NCBI GenBank assembly: GCA_905215065.1
Contig: CAJMOF010000006.1
Location: forward strand, 1-64,000
Origin: an uncultured bacterium
Lineage (GTDB): Bacteria > Actinomycetota > Coriobacteriia > Coriobacteriales > Coriobacteriaceae
DNA length: 64,000 nt
Reading direction: 5' to 3'
Shown here: piece by piece, positions 51,340-59,460 of the stretch
Numbering within the stretch: the first letter of the stretch is position 1
Layout of the letters: each line of letters opens with the position of its first letter
Position numbers and translations under genes: made by a program
The notes under the pieces: generated by a model
What the model was told of the DNA's origin: nothing
Databases searched by the model: none
Seen by the model: the letters and a program-made list of their open reading frames with translations, nothing else

Positions 51340-51398
51340 TGCCTTGAGAGCGGCCGCGGCAGAAACCCCATGCCGAGTCCCTCGGTCCGCCACAAATA

Positions 51399-51447
51399 AG
51401 CCCCTCTTCTTTGTCCCGCGAGCAGCCTCCTGCCCGCGGGGCATTTT
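51399..51447 (+). terminator. Probable terminator after the Gfo/Idh/MocA gene
   Basis: AGCCCC pairs with GGGGC (51438-51442), or CCCGCG with CGCGGG (51415-51420, 51435-51440), then ATTTT. Confidence 0.5.
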
Positions 51448-51509
51448 GCTACGTTTCCAATGATTTTCTGAGACGGGGGGCCTTTTTGCACCTCGGCTTG
51501 ATTCGTTCG

Positions 51510-51667
51510 CCACGGAATGAGCCTATCTACTACGTTTAACCAATCACCCTCATCCATACCGAATTTCGCGAAATAAAAACCGCAGGTAGACGGGTTGCGC
51601 ATTTTCGGAAAACCAGGGGATGGTCGACCCACACGGTTCAAACGTAGTAGATAGGCCGCTTTCGTGG
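51510..51667. repeat. Composite palindrome upstream of tex
   Basis: Outer CCACG / CGTGG (51510, 51663), then CCTATCTACTACGTTT / AAACGTAGTAGATAGG (51522-51537, 51640-51655), with ATTTCGCGAAAT (51563-51574) inside. Single copy in this window. The rest of the 420-base gap shows no gene. Confidence 0.8.
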
Positions 51668-51759
51668 TTCCGCGCCAAAACAGTCTTTTTTGAGCGAAGT
51701 GGCAGGTGGTATCCTTGGTAGCTCTGTGCTGCAAACGCACCTCAAACGCAAGGAGTCCC

Positions 51760-53907
51760 ATGGATCTTATCGCCCAGCTCGCGCGCGAGCTCAACCTTAA
51801 GGCCGCCAACGTCGAGGCGGCCGTCAAGCTCATCGACGAGGGAAACACCATTCCCTTTATCTCGCGCTACAGCAAGGAAGCCACGGGCGGCATGGACGAC
51901 GTCGCCCTGCGCGCACTCGACGAGCGCCTGTCCTACCTGCGCAATCTTGAGCAGCGTAAAGAGGACGTCATCCTGCTCATCGATGCCCAGGGCAAACTCA
52001 CACCCGAACTCAAGCAGCAGATTCGCGAGGCCACACAACTCCAGCGTGTCGAGGACCTCTACAAGCCCTACCGCAAAAAGCGCATGACCCGCGCGCAGAA
52101 GGCCCGAGAGGCAGGCCTGGAGCCACTCGCCAACATGATCATCATGCAGGCCTCGGCCAAGGGCAGCGCGCTCGACGCCGCCGCGGACTACGTCAACGAG
52201 GAGGCCGGCTTCGACACGCCCGAGAAGGCGCTCGCCGGCGCCGCCGACATCGTGGCCGAGACGGTGGCCGAAGATCCCGAGAACGTCGCCGACCTGCGCG
52301 CCTTTACGCAAAACACCGCCGACATCGTCGTCGAGGCCACCGACCCCGCCGAGAAGACCCCCTACGAGCCGCACTACAGCTATGATGAGCCGCTGCGCCG
52401 TATACCCAACCACCGCGTGCTGGCTATCGACCGCGGTGAGCGCGAGGGCAAGCTCCGCGTGCGCGTGAACGTCGACGGCGCCGCCGCCACGGTGCGCCTC
52501 GGCAGCCGTTGGCCCCGACGCCAGGGCGTGTTTGCTCCCATCTTCGATGCCGCCATCGCCGACGGCTACAAACGCCTCATGGCCCCCTCGCTGGAGCGCG
52601 AGGCCCGCGCCAAACTCACCGTTCGCGCCCAGACCGAGGCCATCAACGTCTTTGCCAAGAATCTCGAAGGCCTGCTCTCGGCACGCCCCGTACGCGGCGC
52701 CCGCGTGCTCGCGCTCGACCCGGGCTACCGCACCGGCTGCAAGGTCGCCGTCATGGACGAGACCGGCAAGCTGCTCGACCACGGCGTGGTCTACCCCACC
52801 AAGCCGCACCACGACGTCGCCGGCACCAAGCGCGAGCTCGCCCGCCTCGTCAAGAAGGACAGCGTCAACACCATCGTCATCGGCAACGGCACCGCCAGCC
52901 GCGAGACCGAGGAAGTCGTCTCGGAGTTTATTGCCGAGCAGGCGCCCAGCCTTCGCTACACCATCGTCAACGAGGCGGGCGCGTCGGTGTACTCCGCCTC
53001 CGAGCTCGCGAGCCAGGAGTATCCCGATCTGGATGTCACCGTACGTGGCGCCATGAGCCTGGGCCGCCGTCTGCAAGACCCGCTGGCAGAGCTCGTCAAG
53101 ATTCCGCCCCAGTCCATCGGCGTTGGCCAGTACCAGCACGACCTTGACCAGGCCGAGCTTTCGCGCACCCTGGGCCACGTGGTGGAAGACGTCGTCAACC
53201 GTGTGGGCGTCGACGTCAACACCGCGAGCGCAAGCCTGCTGGGCTACGTGTCGGGCATTACGCCGAGCGTAGCCAAAAACATCGTGGCCTACCGCGAGGA
53301 AAACGGCGCCTTTACCGATCGCCGCCAGCTCAAGAAGGTCCCCAAGCTGGGACCCAAGGCGTACCTCAACGCCGCAGGTTTCCTGCGCATCAGCGGCGGC
53401 AAGAACCCGCTCGACGCGACAAGCGTCCACCCCGAAAGCTACGAGGTGGCCACGGCCGTCCTGGAGCACGCCGGCGTTGCGGCAAGCGAGCTCAGCCGCG
53501 GCGGCGTGCCCGATATCGAGCGCCGCCTGGGCAGCATCTCGGCGCTGGCAAGCGACCTGGACTGCGGCACCCTGACGCTCATCGACATTGTCAACGAGCT
53601 CAAGAAGCCCGGTCGCGACCCGCGCGACGACGCGCCCGAGGTGGTCTTTAGCCGCTCGGCGCTTTCCATCGACGATCTGGAGCCCGGCATGGAACTCAAG
53701 GGCACGGTGCGCAACGTCGTCGACTTTGGCGCCTTCGTCGACGTGGGCGTGCACCAGGACGGCCTCGTGCACATCTCCAAGCTGGCCAACCGCTTCGTCA
53801 AGCACCCCAACGACGTGGTGTGCGTCGGTGACACGGTCAAGGTGTGGGTTGAAAAGGTCGATCGCGACCGCAAGAAGATCTCCCTCACCATGGTGCAGGG
53901 GAAGTAA
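51760..53907 (+). CDS. Tex-family RNA-binding transcription accessory protein
   Basis: The 715-residue protein has the Tex architecture: N-terminal helical domains (IPFISRYSKEATGGMDD; VEDLYKPYRKKRMTRAQKAREAG in part), a YqgF RNase-H-like domain (VLALDPGYRTGCKVAVMD), helix-hairpin-helix repeats (YVSGITPSVAKNIVAYREENG in part, LGPKAYLNAAGFLRI), and a C-terminal S1 domain (LKGTVRNVVDFGAFVDVGVH). It binds nucleic acid and affects transcription or RNA turnover; exact role unsettled. The ATG at 51760 has AAGGAG five bases upstream. Confidence 0.93.
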   Translation: MDLIAQLARELNLKAANVEAAVKLIDEGNTIPFISRYSKEATGGMDDVALRALDERLSYLRNLEQRKEDVILLIDAQGKLTPELKQQIREATQLQRVEDLYKPYRKKRMTRAQKAREAGLEPLANMIIMQASAKGSALDAAADYVNEEAGFDTPEKALAGAADIVAETVAEDPENVADLRAFTQNTADIVVEATDPAEKTPYEPHYSYDEPLRRIPNHRVLAIDRGEREGKLRVRVNVDGAAATVRLGSRWPRRQGVFAPIFDAAIADGYKRLMAPSLEREARAKLTVRAQTEAINVFAKNLEGLLSARPVRGARVLALDPGYRTGCKVAVMDETGKLLDHGVVYPTKPHHDVAGTKRELARLVKKDSVNTIVIGNGTASRETEEVVSEFIAEQAPSLRYTIVNEAGASVYSASELASQEYPDLDVTVRGAMSLGRRLQDPLAELVKIPPQSIGVGQYQHDLDQAELSRTLGHVVEDVVNRVGVDVNTASASLLGYVSGITPSVAKNIVAYREENGAFTDRRQLKKVPKLGPKAYLNAAGFLRISGGKNPLDATSVHPESYEVATAVLEHAGVAASELSRGGVPDIERRLGSISALASDLDCGTLTLIDIVNELKKPGRDPRDDAPEVVFSRSALSIDDLEPGMELKGTVRNVVDFGAFVDVGVHQDGLVHISKLANRFVKHPNDVVCVGDTVKVWVEKVDRDRKKISLTMVQGK

Positions 53908-54006
53908 ACCGCCAAAGCAAGGGTCCCCCCTCTCGCGACGTGCAAAATCGCGAGTATTCTGCAAATTCCACCGTTCCGGATGCCCCTCAGAGACGAAAAA
54001 GCAAGA

Positions 54007-54051
54007 AACAGCCCCCGTTTTAGCGTCATCAGAGCCAAAACGGGGGCTGTT
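54007..54051. terminator. Hairpin downstream of tex
   Basis: Perfect 15-bp stem AACAGCCCCCGTTTT / AAAACGGGGGCTGTT with a 15-base loop, 100 bases past the tex stop. There is no long T run, but T4 lies in the stem, so it acts as a bidirectional terminator at best. Confidence 0.55.
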
Positions 54052-54134
54052 CCATGCTTCACCCAGCTGGTAAAAGCCTTTACCTTGCTGAATACTCTCA
54101 ATTTTGCACGGCGCAGGCGGGGGTACCTTTGTCC

Positions 54135-54309
54135 ACGGCAGGATATGGAAGCCTATCACCAACCTACCGGCAAGTTCGTGTCGGCAGCCCCGGCCTTTCC
54201 TTTGCCTAGCGCGACCCTCGCGAAGCGCGTGAGCGATAGGGAAAGGAAAGGCCGGGGCGAACAACCCGCGGCGCAGCCAGTGTTCGCGTTACGGCAGGAT
54301 ATGGAAGCC
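54135..54309. repeat. 19-base direct repeat flanking a palindrome at the transaldolase 3' end
   Basis: ACGGCAGGATATGGAAGCC occurs at 54135-54153 and 54291-54309; the second copy encodes the last residues of the transaldolase. Between them lies a palindrome with 17-base perfect arms GCCCCGGCCTTTCCTTT / AAAGGAAAGGCCGGGGC (54187-54203, 54242-54258). It looks like an inserted or duplicated unit. Confidence 0.8.
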
Positions 54310-54993
54310 CAAAGCGGCGATATCCTTGGCAAAGCCGCGCACGGTATCGAGCGAAACCTCATACGGGTCGCGACCGATGTTCTTGCGCTTGGCCAGGATG
54401 CTGTTGGGCACCGTGATGATCTGACAGCCGCAGGCCTGCGCCTGGTAAATGTTGATAAGCTCGCGCGTGGACGCCCACAGGACCTCGCAGTTGGGCTTGG
54501 CGGCGGCCTTCTTGACCGACTCCGTCATAAACGGAATGGGATCGACACCCGTGTCGGCGATACGGCCGGCAAAGAGCGAGATGATGGACGGCGTCTCGGC
54601 GTCGACAGCGTCGACCATCTCGTCGACCTGCGCAGGCGTAAAGATGGTGGTGACGTTGACCTTAATGCCGTCGGCGGAAAGCTTGCGCACCAACTCGGCC
54701 GTGGACTCACCCTTGGTGGTCACGCACGGAATCTTGACGTAGACGTTCTCGGCCCAGGTAGCGATCTCGCGGGCCTCGACCTCCATGGTCTCGACGTCGT
54801 CGGCAAAGACCTCAAACGACACGGACACATCGGTGATGTGGGCCAGGACCTCCTTGGCAAACGCGCGGTAATCCGTCACGCCGCCCTTCTTCATAAGGGA
54901 CGGGTTGGTCGTGAAACCCTGAACGTTGCCGTTCTCGTACATGTCGAGCATGCCCTCGAGGTTTGCACCGTCAGCGAACACCTTGATTGCCAT
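54289..54993 (-). CDS. Transaldolase / fructose-6-phosphate aldolase family protein
   Basis: Class I aldolase of the pentose-phosphate area. The 234-residue protein has FADGANLEGMLDMYENG, the TTNPSLMKKGG signature and the Schiff-base Lys in YVKIPCVTTKGE, and SLFAGRIADTGVDP. Its length fits the short (about 220-240 residues) transaldolase/F6P-aldolase branch. The ATG at 54993 follows AAAGGAAT. Whether it is a true transaldolase or an F6P aldolase cannot be told. Confidence 0.88.
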   Translation of the reverse strand: MAIKVFADGANLEGMLDMYENGNVQGFTTNPSLMKKGGVTDYRAFAKEVLAHITDVSVSFEVFADDVETMEVEAREIATWAENVYVKIPCVTTKGESTAELVRKLSADGIKVNVTTIFTPAQVDEMVDAVDAETPSIISLFAGRIADTGVDPIPFMTESVKKAAAKPNCEVLWASTRELINIYQAQACGCQIITVPNSILAKRKNIGRDPYEVSLDTVRGFAKDIAALGFHILP

Positions 54994-55186
54994 CTGCCTG
55001 ATTCCTTTCGTTAGCATACGGCCGATAAACTGCTAAACACTTTACCTACGTTTATCAAGGCGTGAACTGCGGTTTTCTATCTTCTCGGCGAACGGCATAA
55101 ACACCTCAGTGTTTGGATTGATAAATCGATTGAGCATGCAAAAGCAAAGAGTCGCAGTTTGAGCAAACGTCAGAAGGCGAGATTCA

Positions 55187-56014
55187 TTAGATGAGGCCGA
55201 AATGTTGCATCGCGGTGACGGTGCCGTCGTTCGCGACGTCGTCGGTCACGTAGTCGGCGACCGCCTTGACCTCGGGCATGGCATTGCCCATGGCCACAGC
55301 CGTCTCGACGGCGGCAAGCATGCCCAGATCGTTGCCCGAATCGCCAAAGCCAAAGGTGCGCTCGTTGCCCACGCGACCCAGATACTCCAGCGCCCGCGCC
55401 ACGCCCACGCCCTTGTCAATACCCTTGGGACTCAGCTCGCGGTTCGAACCGCCGGTATTGCACAGCTCAAAGTTGCGATCGATAAAGCCGTCGTCGTTGG
55501 CCACGCGAGCCAAGTCGGCTGCGTTAAGGCACACCTTGCCCACGCGCAGATGACCGTCGATGCGCATTTCCTCGGCACTGTGCACCACAGCGGTGCCGAT
55601 CAAAGACGACTGCTCAACGCCCGCAGGCTCCAGCGCAAAGGTCGCCTCGTTGGCCTCGAAAAAGGCCTCGAACCCTGCCGCGGCAATGCGGCGCGCAAGC
55701 TCCTCGACAATGCCCTCGTCAAAGCACTCCTCATGCACCACGCAGCCCTCGACCTCGAGTGTGGCGCCCGCCATGGCAACGATACCCGCCGGGTCGAGCG
55801 CGCGCAGGCTATCGGCGATAAGCCACAGGGGGCGGCCCGTGCAGATAAATGCCTTGTGCCCCGCATCGCGCAGTGCACGGAACGCCTCAACCACCGTCTG
55901 CGAGGGACGAACCGCCGAAAAGTCCTTATCGGTCATATCGTCGGGATCGAAATACGTCAGCGTGCCGTCCACGTCAAAAAAGAGCACAGCGGAATCGGGG
56001 CACGCATCAATCAT
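55187..56014 (-). CDS. HAD-superfamily phosphatase (Cof-type)
   Basis: The 275-residue protein has motif I FFDVDGTL, motif II ICTGR and the C-terminal motif III/IV GDSGNDLGML, with a large C2-type cap between, as in Cof/YidA sugar phosphatases. It hydrolyses phosphate esters in the cytoplasm; substrate unknown. The ATG at 56014 follows AAAGGAACCC. It is divergent from the RlmKL-like gene with a 75-base gap. Confidence 0.87.
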   Translation of the reverse strand: MIDACPDSAVLFFDVDGTLTYFDPDDMTDKDFSAVRPSQTVVEAFRALRDAGHKAFICTGRPLWLIADSLRALDPAGIVAMAGATLEVEGCVVHEECFDEGIVEELARRIAAAGFEAFFEANEATFALEPAGVEQSSLIGTAVVHSAEEMRIDGHLRVGKVCLNAADLARVANDDGFIDRNFELCNTGGSNRELSPKGIDKGVGVARALEYLGRVGNERTFGFGDSGNDLGMLAAVETAVAMGNAMPEVKAVADYVTDDVANDGTVTAMQHFGLI

Positions 56015-56089
56015 ATGGGTTCCTTTCAAGGGCGATGGCAAACGAAGCATCCATCATATAATGGAGCGACGCAACCAGAGAGGTCACCC

Positions 56090-58648
56090 ATGGAATTTTA
56101 TGCAAGCTGCCCCAAGGGCTTTGAGCCCGCACTCGCCGATGAGCTTAAACGCCTCGGGCTTTCGCATGTTCGCCGGCTGAAGGGCCGCGCCACGTTTGAG
56201 GGCGAGCTTGAGCAAGGCCTTCGCGCGTGCCTGTGGTCGCGCCTGGCCAGCCGCGTGTTTGTGGTGCTCGGGCGCTTTGAGGCGCAGGATGCCGACGAGC
56301 TGTACGACGGCGTTTATGACATTGCCTGGGAAAATATCGTCCGCCCCGGTGCCACCATTGCCATCACCGCCCGCGGCGTGACCGAGCAGCTGCGCAACAC
56401 GCGCTTCTCGGCCCTGCGCGCCAAGGACGCGCTGTGCGACCGCCTGGCCGAGGCCACGGGCCGTCGCGCCGATGTCGATGCCGCCGACCCCGATGTCCAC
56501 CTGCTGCTCTCGCTGCGCCAGCGCCGCGCGAGCATAAGCCTGGACCTTTCGGGCGATCCGCTGTTCAAGCGCCTGCCGCCCGCAGCGACTCGCGCCGGCG
56601 AGGGCACTCGCGTGCTGCGCCCCGACTACGCCGCTCTGGTGCTGGCTCAAGTTGGCTGGACCGCATTGTGCGAGCGCGAGTTGACGGCCGACGACTACGA
56701 AAACGAGGCCCTGCCCACGCTGATCGACGCCTCGTGCGCCGGCGGCGGCCTGCTGCTGGAGGCCGTGAACATTCTGACCGACCGCGCCCCGGGCGCCGCA
56801 CGCGAGCGCTGGGGCTTTGAGGGCTGGCAGCTGCACGATGCCGCCCTATGGGAGCAGCTGCTTGCCGAGGCGCGCGAGCGCGAGGCGGCGGCGCGCGAGC
56901 GCCAGGCGCGCATCGTGGCCGTGGACATCGACCCCGCCGCCCGCAAGACCGCCGAGCGCATGGTCAAGTGCGCCGGCTACAAGCGCTTTGTCGATTTTTG
57001 CGCCGCTAAGCCCGCCACCGTGCTGGACCATGCGGGTGCTGTCGCCGGCGTTGCCGTGGTCGCAGACACCACCGAGACGCCGCTTTCGCTCATGCACGAC
57101 GCCATGACGCTGGTCGGCGAGCTGCGCCGCGCGCCCGAGCTCGCTACCGCACCGGTCGCCGCGCTCACTCGCGACGGCCTTATGGCCCGCGCGCTCCATG
57201 CCGAGCCCGCGCGCTCCATCGCCGTCATGCCCAACAACGAAGAGGCGACTATTGAGGTTTGGCCCTCGCTTGACCACGCTGCCGCGGCATTTGAAGCTGC
57301 GACCAGCACGGATGCCGAGGACAAGACCGCAGATGCCGAAGACGAAGCCGCCAACACCCCCATGTCCGAACCCGCCGCCACGCTCGACCTGGGTGACGGC
57401 AAGCCGCTGCCCGTGCTCATCCCCGAGTCCGAGCAGTTCGCCAACCGCCTGCGCAAGAACGCTCGCCTGCGTCGCAAGTGGGCCAAGCGCGAGGGCGTGA
57501 GCTGCTACCGCGTCTACGATGCCGACCTGCCCGACTACTCCGCCGCCATCGACCTGTACGAGGGTTGCCCGCAGACGCCGGGCCGATGGCTCGTCATCGC
57601 CGAATACGCCGCGCCTAAGACCATCGACCCCGCACTGGCCCAGGCCCGTATGCTCGACATTCTGGCCATCGCACCGCGTATCCTAGATGTTCCCGCCGAG
57701 CATGTGCACGCCAAGGCCCGCATGCGTTCGCGTGGCGGCTCGCAGTACGGCAAGCAGGGCGCCGGCAAGGGCGGATCGGGCGAGCGCGCCAATATCGCAC
57801 GCCGTCGCCTCCCGCTCATCGAAGAGGGCGGCCTTACCTTTGCCGTCAACTTTGACGACTACCTGGACGTGGGCATTTTCTTGGACCACCGCGTCACCCG
57901 CAACCTGGTGCGCGAGCACGCCAAGCAGGCGCGTCGCTTCCTCAACCTGTTTGCCTACACCGGCACCGCCACCTGCTACGCGGCCGATGGCGGCGTCGAG
58001 GAGACCGTGACGGTCGACCTCTCCAACACCTATCTGGACTGGGCCGAGCGCAACATGCGCCAGAACGGCTTTGTGGGTCCGCAGCATCACTTTGTGCGCG
58101 ACGACGTGCTCGCCTGGATTCGCGACCAGCGCCAGACGCGCAACCGCTGGGACCTGATTTTTGTCGACCCGCCCACGTTCTCGAACTCGTCCAAGATGGG
58201 CCGCCGCACCTGGGATGTCCAGCGCGACCATGTTGAGCTGTTGGCCGGCGTATCGCGCCTGCTCGCACAGGGCGGCCATGCCATCTTTAGCTGCAACCTG
58301 CGAGGCTTCCGCCCCGAGACACGCAAGCTCGCACGCGCGGGCGTGGTGCTACAGGACATAACGGCGCAGACCATCCCCGAGGACTTCGCACGCAACCAGA
58401 AGGTGCACCATTGCTATATCGTGCGCCGCCTGCCCATCGAGGACGCCATGGCCGAGGTCGGCTTTAGCGCCGAGGAAATTGCCGAGCGAACCGAGGAGCT
58501 GCGCAACCCCGAGGCCCGCAAGCCCCGTGCGGCAGTACCCGCGCACGCGCAGGCCGGCAACGGCAAGTCCAACTTTGCCGGCAAACCCTCCCCCGCCGGC
58601 AAGCCCAAAAAGAAGAAGTTCTACGCCAGCAAGCCTAAGGGCAGATAA
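56090..58648 (+). CDS. rlmKL: RlmKL-like bifunctional 23S rRNA methyltransferase, RlmL half apparently degenerate
   Basis: The 852-residue protein aligns with RlmKL, which methylates G2445 (N2, RlmL half) and G2069 (N7, RlmK half) of 23S rRNA. N-terminal half: FYASCPKGFEPALADELKRL, THUMP region (about 45-155). Where RlmL has the SAM loop with a Cys-Gly-Ser-Gly core there is IDASCAGGG (212-220), and where it has the catalytic NPPYG there is VAVVADTTETPLS (321-333). The RlmK half (about 400-790) keeps LNLFAYTGTATCYAA and FVDPPTFSNS and looks intact. A Lys-rich tail ends the protein. The ATG at 56090 follows GAGAGG. Confidence 0.85.
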   Translation: MEFYASCPKGFEPALADELKRLGLSHVRRLKGRATFEGELEQGLRACLWSRLASRVFVVLGRFEAQDADELYDGVYDIAWENIVRPGATIAITARGVTEQLRNTRFSALRAKDALCDRLAEATGRRADVDAADPDVHLLLSLRQRRASISLDLSGDPLFKRLPPAATRAGEGTRVLRPDYAALVLAQVGWTALCERELTADDYENEALPTLIDASCAGGGLLLEAVNILTDRAPGAARERWGFEGWQLHDAALWEQLLAEAREREAAARERQARIVAVDIDPAARKTAERMVKCAGYKRFVDFCAAKPATVLDHAGAVAGVAVVADTTETPLSLMHDAMTLVGELRRAPELATAPVAALTRDGLMARALHAEPARSIAVMPNNEEATIEVWPSLDHAAAAFEAATSTDAEDKTADAEDEAANTPMSEPAATLDLGDGKPLPVLIPESEQFANRLRKNARLRRKWAKREGVSCYRVYDADLPDYSAAIDLYEGCPQTPGRWLVIAEYAAPKTIDPALAQARMLDILAIAPRILDVPAEHVHAKARMRSRGGSQYGKQGAGKGGSGERANIARRRLPLIEEGGLTFAVNFDDYLDVGIFLDHRVTRNLVREHAKQARRFLNLFAYTGTATCYAADGGVEETVTVDLSNTYLDWAERNMRQNGFVGPQHHFVRDDVLAWIRDQRQTRNRWDLIFVDPPTFSNSSKMGRRTWDVQRDHVELLAGVSRLLAQGGHAIFSCNLRGFRPETRKLARAGVVLQDITAQTIPEDFARNQKVHHCYIVRRLPIEDAMAEVGFSAEEIAERTEELRNPEARKPRAAVPAHAQAGNGKSNFAGKPSPAGKPKKKKFYASKPKGR

Positions 58649-58651
58649 CAA

Positions 58652-58718
58652 AGTTGCGGTGGAATACGGACTGTTTTGCCTGGAATTAGGCAAATTTAGA
58701 CCGTATTTCACCGCAACT
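58652..58718. repeat. Family D palindrome, copy 2
   Basis: Arms AGTTGCGGTGGAATACGG / CCGTATTTCACCGCAACT (58652-58669, 58701-58718) with an inner TTTTGCCT / AGGCAAA hairpin. It starts three bases past the RlmKL stop, between convergent genes. Confidence 0.85.
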
Positions 58719-58742
58719 CATATTGGGATGGTGGTTGGCGAT

Positions 58743-59456
58743 CTAGCCTTGGGTGACTAGGCGGTAGCCAATGCCTACATGGGTTTGGATGTAACGCGGA
58801 TGCGCGGGGTCGGACTCGATCTTCTTACGCAACGTGCCCATAAAGACACGCAGGCTCGCCAGGTCGCTCTTGGTTGCCGTGCCCCAAATCTCGTGCAGGA
58901 TAAACTGGTGCGTCAGCACCTTGTCGGCGTTGTGCGCCAGCAGGCACAAAAGCTTGTACTCGATCGGCGTCAGATGTAGTTCCTCGCCATCCATCGTGGC
59001 GATGCCGGCATCAAAATCGATATGCAGCTCACCGGTATCGAACGAGCCCTCGGAGGCAACGCCGCCCGTCTGCGCATACGAAAGGCGCCTGAGCGTCGTG
59101 CGGATGCGCGCGAGCAGCTCCTCGACCGAAAACGGCTTGGTCAGATAGTCGTCGGCGCCGGCATCGAGCGCACGGATCTTGTCCGCATCCTCGCTGCGCG
59201 CCGAGACCACGATAATCGGCATGCCCGACCACGCGCGCACCGACTCCACCACCTTGACGCCGTCCATATCGGGCAGGCCCAGGTCGAGCAGCACAATGCT
59301 CGGCGCCTGCGACGAGGCGGCGGCGATGGCGGCATGGGCGGTCTCCACGGCCATATGGCGCAAGCCGTGCGCCTCGAGCGCGGCGACGATAAGGTTGCGG
59401 ACGGCGGGGTCGTCCTCAACAACCAAGATGAGCGGTTTTACGGCAGAGTTCGGCAC
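58743..59456 (-). CDS. kdpE: KdpE-like response regulator (OmpR family)
   Basis: The 237-residue protein has a receiver domain (VVEDDPAVRNLI acidic pair, phospho-Asp in LLDLGLPDMDG, Lys in LTKPFSVEELLARI) and a winged-helix output domain (LHLTPIEYKLLCLLAHNADKV in part, GTLRKKIESDPAHPRYI in part, ending THVGIGYRL). The GTG at 59456 has AGGAG seven bases upstream and lies four bases after the sensor gene. By homology it activates K+ uptake genes; here the linked transporter is Kup rather than KdpFABC. Confidence 0.88.
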   Translation of the reverse strand: MPNSAVKPLILVVEDDPAVRNLIVAALEAHGLRHMAVETAHAAIAAASSQAPSIVLLDLGLPDMDGVKVVESVRAWSGMPIIVVSARSEDADKIRALDAGADDYLTKPFSVEELLARIRTTLRRLSYAQTGGVASEGSFDTGELHIDFDAGIATMDGEELHLTPIEYKLLCLLAHNADKVLTHQFILHEIWGTATKSDLASLRVFMGTLRKKIESDPAHPRYIQTHVGIGYRLVTQG

Positions 59457-59460
59457 AGCG

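Noticed and set aside
55202..56089. N-terminal extension of the RlmKL-like gene by nearly 300 codons
   Set aside because: It is antisense to the HAD phosphatase gene and the family N-terminus begins at the ATG at 56090, which has its own ribosome site.
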